NCBI GenBank assembly: GCA_015501595.1
Contig: JADNRX010000010.1
Span: forward strand, 372,001-436,000
Source of the DNA: Hymenopellis radicata
Lineage: Eukaryota; Basidiomycota; Agaricomycetes; Agaricales; Physalacriaceae
Direction of reading: 5' to 3'
DNA: 64,000 nucleotides
The translations under genes were made by a program, and so were the position numbers. The notes below the pieces were generated by a model. It had not been told where the DNA came from and did no database searches. It saw nothing but the letters and a program-made list of their open reading frames with translations. Positions 34,501 through 46,157 of the stretch are shown piece by piece; within the stretch, counting starts at the first letter, position 1, and every line of letters starts with the position of its first letter.

Positions 34501-37500
34501 TCCGCCTCCGCCGCCATCCGCTGCAGTGATTCCGGGTTACAAGAAGCTGAACTCGATATCATTGGATCCCGACGATGCCATCACACTTCGCGCTCGCGTT
34601 ATTCGTTTCAAGTTCTTGTCCAACGATGATCAAGAGGACGCGGACACTGGTTTGGACACTTTGAAGCGCTTGGTGGACAAAATATCACCTCTATCGGCCG
34701 AGCAGGATCTCACCGAAGCTCTGTGGGAGTTGGCGGAGATGTTTGGTTCTCCCCATACCTCGGTCTCTAGCTTCGAACTTCTGCAAAGTGGCGTTGTGGA
34801 TGCTTTACTCGAATTGGCTACAGAGACTGAAGGCCAAGGTTAGTTCTCATTTGTTCGTGTTCACTGGTCCTGATCCCGTTGTAGTGAGCCTGGTTCGTCG
34901 GAAAGAGTTACTATTAGACGCCCTGGTCAGTCGTCGGACGAAGCATCTCAACAATGCACAGTCTCCGTTTACAACCTTCGTCAAGAAGCTCCAGGAGAGT
35001 CTGACGCGAATGGAATCTTTCGATGTGGTCACTGTGTCACAAGGTTCAGATGGTAAACCTTTTCCTACCTTAACATACACTTTCTGATCGGACGATAGAC
35101 TCCAAGCGAAGTTCCCCGTCCTCTTAGCGCGTCAGCTTCGACTCCGTCTGGTAGCAAGCGACGACTCTGGAGTCCCTCGCAATCTGCACAATATCGTGGT
35201 GTCTATCCACGCTATTGCCACTTCCAAGCCCTGCACGATTACCTCCGACCGCGGGTAGCAGGATTACTGGGGAATAGCGATCGCTTATCAGGATGCTTGC
35301 TGCTCTAGCGGCATCTGGTTTCGCCGGATCTTCGTCGCGACTCGAGGACGCACCACCTCCACCACCACCCCAACCGCTAGCTGAATCGAGCGCGTCGGCC
35401 TCTGCTGGTCCGACTGTCACGCGTCGTCGTAGTCAGCGCCTCAGTGCTAAGAACAATGTTTCGGCGCCAACGGACGGAGAAGCAGAACCCGAGGAGCCAA
35501 CTCAACCTGCACCTGCCGATAGTTCGATCGATACCGCTCCAAGCGATACAGTGGTGGATTCTGAACTTCAAGCTGACTTCACTGATGATGAAGTGGATGC
35601 CGAAGTCTTCGACGATGACGGAGACCCGGATGCGTCCATTTCTGACAAGACTGTATCATTGTCGATCGCAGAAGGTAGAAATTCCATCATTTAGTAGGGG
35701 GAAAAACTCATTGAATTTTTAGACGGCACGAAAGTTGAAGCACAAACGCCTGATGGTACGCGTGTAGCGACGCCGAGCATATCCACTGGAACAGGACAAC
35801 GATCCTCGTCGAGTAAGATATCCTACGCTTCAGCCTTGAAGACGAAACCTCAAGATTGGCATCTTGAATTTTCGATGGACGACCACATACTGCCCTTGGA
35901 TCTCACCATCTATGGCGCCATGCATCAGCATGAAATGCGCAAGAATGCCGGACCAGTCTCGTCGGCCGTTATATGGCAAGGTATATATACCGTCAAGTTC
36001 AAAAAGGTTCCTGGGCCGCTTCCGTCAGCTGATGGTATGATCATTATTTAACAAGAAAGTGCTGGTCATGTTCAATCTTTTTTTTTCAGCCAACCGCTCG
36101 GATATTGGTGGAAGAAATCGAACACAGTCTCCGCCTCTATCATCTCTCCCTGAAGATGCCCCTCATGCCAAGATCTTACGACTTCTTCGCGTATTGCACC
36201 AGCTGAACACTATGGAGTCCGAGCGTGTAGGGTTCTCTGGTGACAAAAGGGCCCTTGGAGAGGCTGCGTTCGTCAATAATAAGCTCACTGCGAAGCTCAC
36301 TCGTCAATTGGAAGAGCCGATGATAGTCGCAAGGCACGTCGAATCTTCACGCCTTTTTTGCGTCCACTGAACCTTTTCCCATAGCTTCTGTCTCCCAGAC
36401 TGGGCGCTTGATCTTCCACAACACTTCCCTTTCCTGTTCCCTTTCGCGACGCGATACAACTTCTTACAGTCTACTTCGTTCGGGTATGCTCGCCTGATCC
36501 TCAAGTGGCAAAGTCAGCAAGGACGTGCGCACGACAACAACCGTCGAGATGAAGGGATCGGCTTCTTAGGCCGCTTGCAGCGACAAAAAGTTCGCATTTC
36601 TCGCAAGCATATTCTCGAATCCGCTGCAAAAGTCTTCGAACTTTACGGTTCGTCGTCCTCTGTTCTTGAAGTGGAGTACTTCGAGGAGGTTGGAACGGGT
36701 CTGGGTCCTACCTTAGAGTTCTATTCTTTGGTGTCGAAGGAGTTTGCCCGAAAGGATCTGAAGCTATGGCGCGATGCTGACACGTCGCCTACTACGAGTC
36801 AGTATGTCAACCATCCACACGGATTGTATCCTGTGCCCCTCAGCCCTGGTGATATGGCGAGTGACGGCGGACAGTAAGTGGGGATTATTGTCGGAGGTGG
36901 TCAGCGATAGTTGACACGATTACAACAGGAAACGCACGCACATGTTCAAGGTTATCGGCCAATTCGTGGCGAAGGCTATGCTCGACTCGCGGATCATAGA
37001 CCTAACATTCAACAAGATATTTTTGAAGTTGGTGCTGGGCGAAGAGGTTCCTTTAACAATTGCTACTTTGAAGGTTAGAAGATTCAAAGCCTTGAAAAGC
37101 TCGTGCTGACCGTCTTTTAGTTGGTGGATGAAGAGCTGGCCAAATCGTTAACCAAGATACTCAACATGGTTAACGCGAAGAATCAGCTTAATCCTGCAGA
37201 CAAGGTTCGTGCGCTTTCCTTGACCATCTTCAATCACATAAACGTCAATCGTAGCTCTCAATGAAGGTCGCCATGGTCGAAGGCATCGATGTCGAGGATC
37301 TTGCTCTGGACTTTACGGTACCAGGCTACGACATAGAGCTCCGGGTTCGTATCTCTGTTATCGGATACCGAATGCTGCTCACGCTGTTCATAGCCCGGAG
37401 GACGCGACATTACTGTCACATCGTCTAATGTTCACGAATACGTTGCAGATGTGTTGGAAGCGATAATCGGCAAAGGTGCAGCACCTGCCGCCAAGGCGTT

Positions 37501-38059
37501 CCGCGACGGCTTCTCCAAGGTCTTCCCAATATCAGATCTCCAAGCTTTCTCCGCCGATGAGCTAGTCATGCTCTTCGGTAACTCTGATGAAGATTGGAGC
37601 ATAGAGAGTACGTGGCTTATTGTGTGGCGGTATTCCAGATTTATTGACAATCTCAACAGCTCTAAGCGAAGCTTTGAAGGCTGATCACGGTTTCAATCCG
37701 GAGAGTCGGGCAATAAGAGATCTCATGGAGATCTTTTCGGACTACGATGGTCCCATGCGCCGCAGCTGCCTTCAGTTCCTCACCGGAAGCCCGAAGTTGC
37801 CTATAGGTGGTACGTACCATAACTTGTCGGCGTGAAGATTCTTAGTGAATCGTTGTAACTAGGTTTCCGAGGACTCAATCCTCCCTTGACTGTTGTCCGA
37901 AAGCCGCACGAAGCCCCGCTGACTGCGGACGACTACCTTCCTAGTGTCATGACTTGCGTGAACTACCTGAAATTGCCCGAGTACAGTTCGAAGGCTGTCA
38001 TGCGCGAGAAGCTACGGACTGCGATCCGGGAGGGCACAGGAAGTTTCCATCTATCTTAA
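31561..38059 (+). CDS. UFD4: HECT E3 ubiquitin ligase Ufd4 (TRIP12 type)
   Basis: Large ligase of the ubiquitin-fusion-degradation and N-degron pathways. The N terminus is low complexity with basic KRTR and acidic [12 protein letters not shown] tracts. The Armadillo-like region begins [16 protein letters not shown] (about 32.5 kb) and runs to about 34.8 kb ([31 protein letters not shown]). The HECT domain starts near 36.6 kb ([33 protein letters not shown]) and ends with the catalytic loop [17 protein letters not shown] (Cys transfers ubiquitin) and the terminal SFHLS. About 15 introns. Oddities: single-base deficits break the frame at about 34498-34500 (C run), at the intron near 35090, at 35222-35223 (T run) and at 35291. 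Either the consensus is poor here or the gene is damaged; the HECT part is open. Confidence 0.92.
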
Positions 38060-38679
38060 ACTCATTCGGGATGAGTTGTAGTTCTCAGGGACCTTGTATA
38101 ACGATTTTCTCTGCTTTGCTCTCTCGCATTGTTCTAGAAGTACGCATAATATCAACGATTTGCTAAGAACGTAGCTCTCAGCAGTATTGTTATGCCATGA
38201 AAGAGGGAATGAACATTTTGGGATGGTGAGTACATGCATCACCTCTGGTACATGAGCGCTATCTTGGTAGTGTCCCTTCTTACTTGAGACCGTATAAAAG
38301 CTTGTTTGCGTCTACTTATCAAGCGAGGCATGCGATACTTCACAACATCCGATGTCGCGACAGTCAGAAAGAATAAAGAAGTATGCGATCGGGAAAATAC
38401 GCCACACTCCGCCGACTGAGCCGGCGAGGCATGAGCATAAGAAGCCTTGGGGCGAGCCTTTGAGCTAGCAGGAAGAGAACCTACCCCAGCAAGAGAATGC
38501 GAAACTGTAGCCGTCTTTATCGAAGAACCGCTCTTGAAACGTTTGTAGTAGTAGTATTATTCAATTTATATGTACTATTCAATAAATAACTAATAAGTAT
38601 AAGATTTGGTTTAATCAAGTGTTTGACAGCGTCAGAACATGCAGGAATCAATGTCAGAGCAAGAGAAGACGTCCATACG
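38060..38679. other. Convergent intergenic region, no gene seen
   Basis: Lies between the UFD4 stop and the stop of the leftward TmpA-like gene. An AT-rich tract (38550-38620) probably holds the two polyadenylation regions. Confidence 0.5.
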
Positions 38680-40464
38680 TTATGAATCCCAAATCGCGCC
38701 AAAGGCGGGAATGCCACGGCTCATCATGCCGTAGACGACTTTCTTCGTCAAGGGCTCGTTGGAGATGATGACCACAGCTTCAGCGTCAAAGTCCTTGACC
38801 ATCTTATAGGTAAGTTTGACCATGTCAGGACGACCATGGACGCGCGTATCTGGAGAGACATATATCAGAAGACAGTCGAGCATAGGAATCATCATGCTCA
38901 CCGTAGATGCACGCGTCGGGGTCAGCTTCCTTCACGGCATCGACAAGATCAGCTCCAAATGTCTTCAAAATGTTCGCGCCAGTCCACAACAGACGAGCAG
39001 GTTGGCGCTTTTCGAAGAGACAAGGCGCGATAGGTCCAATCCCGCTTCCCGTCGCGACGAAGAGGACACGGCGGAACATGATGTTGACCCGCAGAACACC
39101 CGCCACAGGTGTGCCTCTGAAGTAGATCTCTTTCGGCGGGTTGCGGATGAGCTCTTTGGTCCAGTCGCCAGCCTGTGAAACGACGAGGGAGAACTCGTCA
39201 GTCCCTGGAACCGGCACGTTAGCGAATGCGTGCCATTCGTTAAGAGGGTCCAGCGAGACGCGACTGAACGATCCAGGCACCGGACGTGGGTGGAATCCGA
39301 ACACTAGAGCCCGTGAGTACAGTCCTGCAGGATAGTAGGATGTAGCAACTTACCTTTATAATTGACGAACAGGCGAACAGCGTGGTCAGATAAAACCACC
39401 GCGCGAACAGGGACTTTCCGCAGACGAGCCCACGGCAGAATGAGCGAACCTGGGGCGCGTTAGTTGGTACGTAGATGAGACCATGAAGCGTCCTGACCTG
39501 TGATGATGAACATAAGCCACATGGGGGCAGAGTGGACAAGCGCGTATCCCAAAGACGCGTCGCCCTTCCAGTCGTTGGTGAGTGATATAACCTGAGCCCA
39601 TACAAGGGTGGTGGCGGTCCAGCCCATGAACCTGTGAACGCGTTCAAACGTATCGTGGCTTTTCGAACGGAGGGCGGGGACAGCGAAGACGATGATCCCC
39701 GCTAGGAACATGAGGATGATCCAAGTGATTTCTACTGTGGCGACGGATATCTGTAATAAGGTGGTATGAGGACCTAATGAGAGTAAATAATAGTTGCTGT
39801 TGAACGTACCTCTCCACCTCGTGCCAGCTCCCTAGTTCCTTGTCCAGCCAGAACACCGAGCCACAGCGTTGCAGAAACCGCTGCGCCTGAATGGATGCCG
39901 CCAAGATGATAAACTCTTGCCATCAACAAACGGAACCAGAGTGGCCATCTGGAAACGCATGGGTCAGACAAACAGGGCATGCAACACGTCAAGGACTCAC
40001 GAAGGGGGAACAGAGGTGAAGACGAAGAAGAAAGCATTGACGACGTAATCCTGTCGCATCATAATGGCGACAAAGATGTTGGCCACCGCGATCAATCCCA
40101 GTCTCTGGGAATTGACGCCATACACCAACAGAGCGATCAAAATCGCCATGTTGGTTATTAAAACGACCCCGAAGAGTCTGTCATAAATCGTAAAGACGAG
40201 GTGGCGGAGGTCTCGCATGACCTTTCCCTGCGTCTTGTCCGGGATGTCCTCTTCGAGATAGCCATCCCAAGGCAGCTTTTCGAGAACGATGCTGGTCTCC
40301 GATTTGACCGGTGGCGTCCCAACGATGGTGTCGACCGACGTCTTAGACCATGATGGAGACTCAGGATTGTAAGGTCGGTAGACAAGAGGAGGGATGGTGA
40401 AAGTCTCCTCCGAATTGGAGGGTTGGTAAAAAACGGGAGGGTTCCAGGAGGCGGGTGTGCTCAT
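38680..40464 (-). CDS. TmpA-like integral membrane oxidoreductase (ferric-reductase-like)
   Basis: ATG at 40464 gives MSTPASWNPPVFYQ. A soluble N-terminal part with EKLPWDGYLEEDIPDKTQGK precedes about six membrane helices (LFGVVLITNMAILIALLVYG; LIAVANIFVAIMMR; VATVEITWIILMFLAGIIVF; ALVHSAPMWLMFIITG). A cytosolic NAD/FAD reductase-like part follows: FSRVSLDPLNEWHAFA, then VLFVATGSGIGPIAPCL, the GSGIGP nucleotide loop. It ends AFGAIWDS. Order and length (about 500 residues) match the TmpA family, studied in Aspergillus nidulans for a role in conidiation signalling; the basidiomycete role is unknown. About six introns. A TATA-like box lies about 85 bp upstream. Confidence 0.75.
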
Positions 40465-41703
40465 CTTGAAGCTGAAGTTGGGAAGAAGTGGGTATGAAGA
40501 ACCTGAGCTGGGATGAATAATAATGTAGTATCGAACAAGGAGCTGCTTTATAAAGGTCGCGCCCTGGAGAGGCAGACGTGCAGTGTACGTCCCGGTTCTG
40601 TATTGAGTTTGACACGTCGAGGCGTCCAAAACGCTCGAAGCAGACTGCAGTCCTCATCGATCCAGTCGAGTCGCGTTTGAATCGCCTTTGAATCGCGTTC
40701 CTACGGCACCTATGCACATCTGCTTAGTAAAATGCGCATCTAGTATTGGAACGCACCGCTTCCCGTTGAGATACTGAGACAACGCTGTACATTTTAGGTG
40801 CCTGTCTGCTGCCCTTTGAATTCATATACGGATAGCCTGAACAGCCATGATTTAAGAGCCCTGAATGCGACTCAAGGTAGGCATATCTTGGCGCACACTT
40901 TCTCCCCTTCGGCGGAGAAACAGTGGGTACTGAGAATGATATTAGCAGTGACAAACCAAAGGTGACTCAGATGAAATGGCATAGCACCTCTACACTGCCT
41001 TGATTCTGGAGGAGGTACGGCGCGAAGGTCTGGAGCGTGTGCATGTGTATCAGCCTGTTCACACATGACACGTGACGCTTTCTTGGTTTCTGCGACTGAG
41101 TTCGATTTTGTCCCGCAGTCTTAGTGAGGCTGAGTACGGCATCTTTGGGAGGCATCGGGACGACAGGGGTGGCATTGAAAGCGACATATGCACTCACCAT
41201 ACTGAGCTTGGAAGTAAGACTATGCAAGGTACATAATGCGAAAGGCAGAAAGGACGCACCTTGTAGGCGTTGTTACCTAGCAGACATTTCTGCCTCGTCG
41301 CTACTCGTCGCCTTACAGTGACAGCAGCACGCTCTCAATCACCGCTGAACTTCCTGCTTAAGCTGTACCAGCGTCATTATTTGTGTGAGTAGCGAGTGAT
41401 CATCGATCCATCAAGGGATGAGATCGATGAGAGTCAGCCTGAGCTAAATGCACCCTCGATGGAGGGCTCACGCACGCCACTTCGCTGCCGTGTGGAAGTC
41501 GACACTGTGTTGACACTGTGTACAATGCATCTGATTGAAGAATAGTACATGATGGCTTTCATGAAAACACTAACATTTTCACCTAGATCTACTTTCGAGA
41601 GACGTCAACAGTTTACATCTCAAAGACCGCCACATGCATGGATTGCATGATAATTGAAGAAAGTAGCGTGTCATACAAACATAGGACATACAATAAACCC
41701 CGT
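40465..41703. other. Intergenic, no supported gene
   Basis: Promoter of the TmpA-like gene on the left and 3' flank of RPS4 on the right. A leftward frame at 40967-41227 (MPPKDAVLSLTKTAGQNR within it) has a donor-like GTGAGT near 41195 but no family match. I do not call it. Confidence 0.4.
40547..40552 (-). promoter_or_regulatory. TATA-like box of the TmpA-like gene
   Basis: TATAAA on the minus strand within the palindrome TTTATAAA, 83 bp from the ATG at 40464. Confidence 0.5.
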
Positions 41704-42775
41704 TTACTGTTCAGCAGTGGCCCGCTTTCTCCTGGCATCACGCTCCTCGGAAATACTGAGCTTGATACCCTTGCCCTTGGGCAGTGATATCCAGGGCTTG
41801 GTACCCTCACCAATGACGAAGACGTTGCTCAACCTATCAGGCCATCAGCAAATGAAAAGGTCAACGTCTACAAGTAAACCGACCGTGTAGCGAAAGTGCG
41901 GTCAAGCGAGTCCTTGACGTGAACAATGTCGAAACCACCGGCGTGCTTCTCGCGGTGCGTGACGACACCAACACGGCCCATGTTGCGACCGCCGGTGACC
42001 ATGGCGAGGTTGCCGGTGTCAAACTTGACAAAGTCGGTGATTTTGTTTTGCTCGAGGTCGAACTTGACGGTGTCGTTGACCTGGATGAGCGGGTCGGCGT
42101 AGCGGATTGTTCGGCCGTCGTGGGTGACGATGTGGGGCACGCCGCGCGCGCCGAATGCGACCTTGCGGACTTTGAGGAGCTTGTAGGACGCCTCTTCGGG
42201 GGTGATGCGGTGGATGGTGAAGCGGCCCTTGACGTCGTACAAGAGGCGGAAGAACTCGCCGGATTTTTCGATGGAGATGACATCTATAGCACGTTAGATT
42301 GGCGTGTTTGACTGGGCGTTAACGCACCCATGAGTCCAGCAGGGTAGGTCGTGTCGGTGCGAACTTTGCCGTCGACCTTGATCAGGCGCTGCATGACGAT
42401 AGCAGTCACCTCGCGTCCGGTCAAGGCATACTTTAGGCGATTGCGGAGGAACACCGTCAGAGGGAGAGATTCCCGCAGTTTATGGGGGCCGGGAGAGGGA
42501 CGGGGAGCCTGTGCTGCATTTTAGCGATTTCTATCCAGATTTTTAGGCGATGGCTGCACGCACGTATGTCCCGCTGAGTTTGTCCAGCATCCATGAGGAG
42601 GGTGCGGCAAGGCGCTTCAAGTGCTTTTTGGGTCCCGGGCCTAGGAAAAAGGGATAAAGTCAGCTCATCGTTCCAAGTCCATCCAGTCGTCCAACGAGCC
42701 ATCCAGCGATTCCAACGACCAAAACGGTGCAGAAACGCCTGGAACGGTAGTAGGGTGTCGTGCGATACTCACCAT
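41704..42775 (-). CDS. RPS4: 40S ribosomal protein S4 (eS4)
   Basis: Small-subunit ribosomal protein. Seen: [20 protein letters not shown], then [60 protein letters not shown], the KOW-like block [18 protein letters not shown], and the last exon [20 protein letters not shown]. Stop at 41704. The first intron follows the ATG at 42775, as often in basidiomycete ribosomal genes. Oddity: with the strong donor GTGAGT directly after ATG, the next exon is one base short (three C at 42634-42636 where four would give MARGPKKH). A weaker donor 4 nt downstream would give MVSPGPKKH instead. I favour a missing base. Confidence 0.95.
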
Positions 42776-43028
42776 GTTGTGCGAGCGTGTGTCCTTGAAG
42801 GAGTCTTGAGGAGGTTGGCTACGACAAAAGTTCGTCCGATGGATGAAGCAGGCGGACGCCGGATTTGGAAATGCTGAGTAATCAGTGGCTGTGCACTCAA
42901 CTTGCTCAAATCGATTCAAGTGTCTCAGGTTTTTCGCCCAAGCGTCCAATTAACTCTATAGTCTGTAAGTAATCGAGGTATCTAAGTAGTCCACACAATA
43001 AAATCATCAATAAATCATGCCCCCACTT

Positions 43029-44543
43029 CTACGGGAAGGGCTGCCACATGCGTCGGCGGGAATCTATCGACGGCGGAGGCGACGGGTATGAGTCGGTCGG
43101 CGAGACTGCCTTGATAGGCGACAGCTTCGAGCTCAGGATGGGAGGCGTAATCTTCACCATAAGATGCGGTATCGACGCCGCTCTCGAACGTCCCATTCTC
43201 GACGCAACCGTTCCAGTGGTCTCTCCATCCGTGCCAGACATCATAACCGATTCCTCCGTCGTCATCGGCAGCATCATATCCTTCGCCGCCTCTACTCGCC
43301 GCATCTTCTTCTCCCCGCGCTCAACATCCGACTTTGCGTTATTGTACATGTACAGCCCCGTAAAGGTCATCGCAATGCCAAACGCTTGGATGGGGTGCAC
43401 CGACTGGCTGAACCACACAAATCGCGATGCAGATAACGACGACGCGTTTGATGAGCGACGCGATGGAATACGTGACAGGTGAAGTCGAGGACAAGATAAC
43501 AAAGGCAATGATGTTTTGCGCAAAGTGAACCGTGCCGTTCATGAAAAAGTAGTATGCGACAGAGGCATAGGAATGGTTGTGGCTGTGGCTGGGATGTACG
43601 ACGTGCTCCGAATGGCCCAGTAGTGCGGGTAGATCGGACCACATCCATATCGGAATCATGAGCACGAACGCGACGCTCGCCGAGTAGAACAAGAGGTTCA
43701 ACTTGTCGAGCTTGCTAGTCGACTGCGTGGCGCCCGACGGCATGATCTTCTTGAAGAATATGTTGGAGCTCACAAAGACCAAGGCGGACCCAAAAGCGCA
43801 TAGGAGCCCAATATAGTTTGACGCGGACATGTCAAAGGAGCATGCTAGCATGACACCAATGGTGAGCGGGAGCAGAGACATGTACGTCTTGCTTGAATAG
43901 CTCACTCCAAAGAGAAGAGCGTATGCCGCGACGGTGAACAAGGGTGATAGCGCCTATAGTAGAGAATCAGTATCAGATGCCGTGAGTGTTGGTCGCTACG
44001 CACTTTGATAGTATGGACAGTGCTGACGGGGATGGTGGACATGGCCATGCTAGAAAAGACATGACCGCCGACCTGGAACATGCCCATAGGAATGGTGCTC
44101 TTGAGTATCGCCCGCGTGGGCGGTCTCAGGTGCGAGAAACGAATGGCGGGGGACATGAAGAGTAGGCAGTATAAGGCGATAAAGCCAAACTGGACAAAGG
44201 TTAGGGTGACAGGGTAGCGGAACTGGTTTAGGATGGCTTTGCCGGTGTTGGACGAGAGCGCGGACGAGGTGTACCACAGGCTGCACATGAATATGAACTT
44301 GAGGCTCGATGGTGATGGGGCACCTGTGCCCGATGATAGCGTCCGGGTGCCGCCCAGTGGGCCCGCACGTTGAAGAGGCCGCACAACTTTGTTTTTCAAC
44401 CGGGCAAAGGCGCTCTGCAAGTCGGCGAATTTTGAGACAGGCTGGCCGTTGGCGTACAAGGGTAGCGACTGTCCAGACATCCACGGCTCGCTGGATCGTG
44501 TCTGGTCGTGGTAGCCATTGGCGAGAGTGGCGTGACTGTGCAT
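43029..44543 (-). CDS. Triose-phosphate-translocator-family (drug/metabolite superfamily) transporter
   Basis: ATG at 44543 (MHSHATLANGYHD). A cytosolic N-terminal part precedes about nine or ten hydrophobic helices (LKFIFMCSLWYTSSALSSNT; LTFVQFGFIALYCLLFM; STIPVSTVHTIK across an intron; LLPLTIGVMLACS; GLLCAFGSALVFVSSNIFFK; YFFMNGTVHFAQNIIAFVI; SPVTYSIASLIKR). The order and the KxxxxPxxT-like elements resemble yeast Sly41 and fungal TPT proteins of the Golgi/ER; the substrate is unknown. The C-terminal tail is hydrophilic (YMYNNAKSDVERG). Oddity: one extra A at about 43419-43421 (plus strand) breaks the frame between VVICIAI and VWFSQSVHP. Confidence 0.82.
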
Positions 44544-44708
44544 TTCCGGGAGGTAAAGACTGAAAAGTCGGCTCAGTGGGCGAGCATAGAACGATCGAAC
44601 GGAGAAGACAGTGAGCAGAGAGACGGCCGTGGGAATCTCGTTGAACAGCCGCCTGCATCTTATCTAAACTGATAAGCGAATCCTGACCTGGTGCCAATTC
44701 ACAAAGCT

Positions 44709-46018
44709 ATGGTTGAGCCAACTTACTGAACACACGCAGACTCCGTACTGGCTGCCACGAGCGAGACTGCACCTGTGGCGCAAGTGCAGGAGACACCTGA
44801 TGTCCAGACTGCGGAACCTAATTTGACGCCTGAAAAAGAGCCTGAGGCTAGCAATGCGGCAGACACGCCTGCTCCTGCTCCTCCAACAACGCCCTCAATG
44901 GCCACTCCTGCAGCAGACGCTAAGCCCCGCACCGTCGAAGAGCCCAAGAAGAGCCGCAGAATGCTCTTACCCAGGCTTTCACCAAAGCGGAGTGGGCTGC
45001 GCTCAAAGAGTTCCGCGTAAGCTGCTAATTCTGCTATATTGAACCGCTTCCCTCATTTCGCGCGTACAGAAACAATTGCCAGAGATATTTGCCGATGGAT
45101 ACCCCGACAAGAAGGACAATAAGGATGCGCCAATTACTTTCTGGGGCGTCGTTATTGATCCTTGGAAACCAGCCAACGACGCGCGTGTCAGCGTTATCCT
45201 GCTCAAGTTCTTGCGAGCCAGGTCAGTTGTACATGATCCTAATGCGTGCACTAGTCGCTGACACGTATGTAAAAGGAACCTGAACGTCAAAGCGGCGCGC
45301 GAGATGCTGGTCAACACCCTCCGCTGGAGAGACGAGATTGGCGTCGACGCTCTCATGAAGGAGGAATTCCCTCAGGATATATTTGGCGCTCTTGGACACA
45401 TCTACAAGACCGACAAGCAAGGCGTCCAGTATCGTAAGTATGCGTCACCACCAATTTCAGTTGCCATCTGACATTTGAATTAGATATAACATTTATGGGG
45501 GAAACAAAGACATCAAGGCCGTCTTTGGGGACGTGCCCCGCTTCATCAGGTGGCGCGTCAAGCTCATGGAAGAGACTGTTGCGCACTGCGACTTCATAAC
45601 GGTCGATCAAACCGTGCAGATTCACGGTATGGTATTGTGAACCTACGTGCTAAACATGAAATGACCGCGTCTTTAGATTACGAGGGTGTCAGCATGTCAA
45701 GTCGTGACGCCAACTCAAAGCAGGCAGCGTCGGAGGCTTCGAACGTGTTCTCCTCCCACTATCCGGAACTCTTGGTCCGTTTCACGCATTTTTGCATTGA
45801 TCATTGCTGATATTATCACAGTCCAAGAAATTCTTCATCAATGTCCCAACTCTCATGTCCTGGATATTCTGGTTCTTCAAGACCTTCATCCTTCTGCGAC
45901 ATTTGCCAAGATGAACATGGTTGGCACAAGTACCCACGAGATTAAGAAGGCTCTTCTCGCCGTCATCGACGAGGAGAATTTGCCAAAGCGCTATGGTGGT
46001 TTGGCTGAGGGTTTCTGA
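44709..46018 (+). CDS. Sec14-like CRAL-TRIO lipid-transfer protein (patellin type)
   Basis: An Ala/Pro/Glu-rich N terminus (QTAEPNLTPEKEPEAS) leads into the CRAL-TRIO N helix (TQAFTKAEWAALKEFR, ILLKFLRARNLNVKAAREML) and the lipid-binding domain: ALGHIYKTDKQGVQY, NIYGGNKDIKAVFGD, then DYEGVSMSSRDANSK, HYPELL, KKFFINVPTLMSWIFWFFK, ending GTSTHEIKKALLAVIDEE and RYGGLAEGF. Such proteins exchange phosphoinositides or sterols between membranes. The true start is uncertain: the ATG at 44709 needs a short intron to reach the acidic frame. Two single-base deficits break the frame, near 44951 (before PQNALTQAF) and near 45890 (before PSATFAKM). Confidence 0.8.
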
Positions 46019-46157
46019 TGTGATCCAGAATTTCTTTCTGCATCTAGGACATTGACATTATCTTTCTTCAACTTATTTACCTTGACATGACGTTTTTTAC
46101 CCGAGTGCAAAGAGTTACGTGCTCCAGATAATTGCACATTTAAATGACATCTTAAAG

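Noticed and set aside
40967..41227. 86-codon leftward frame with a donor-like GTGAGT
   Set aside because: No partner exon or family resemblance could be found.
43048..43482. 144-codon plus-strand frame
   Set aside because: Antisense to the last exon of the transporter gene, whose C-terminal helices and tail are clear on the minus strand.
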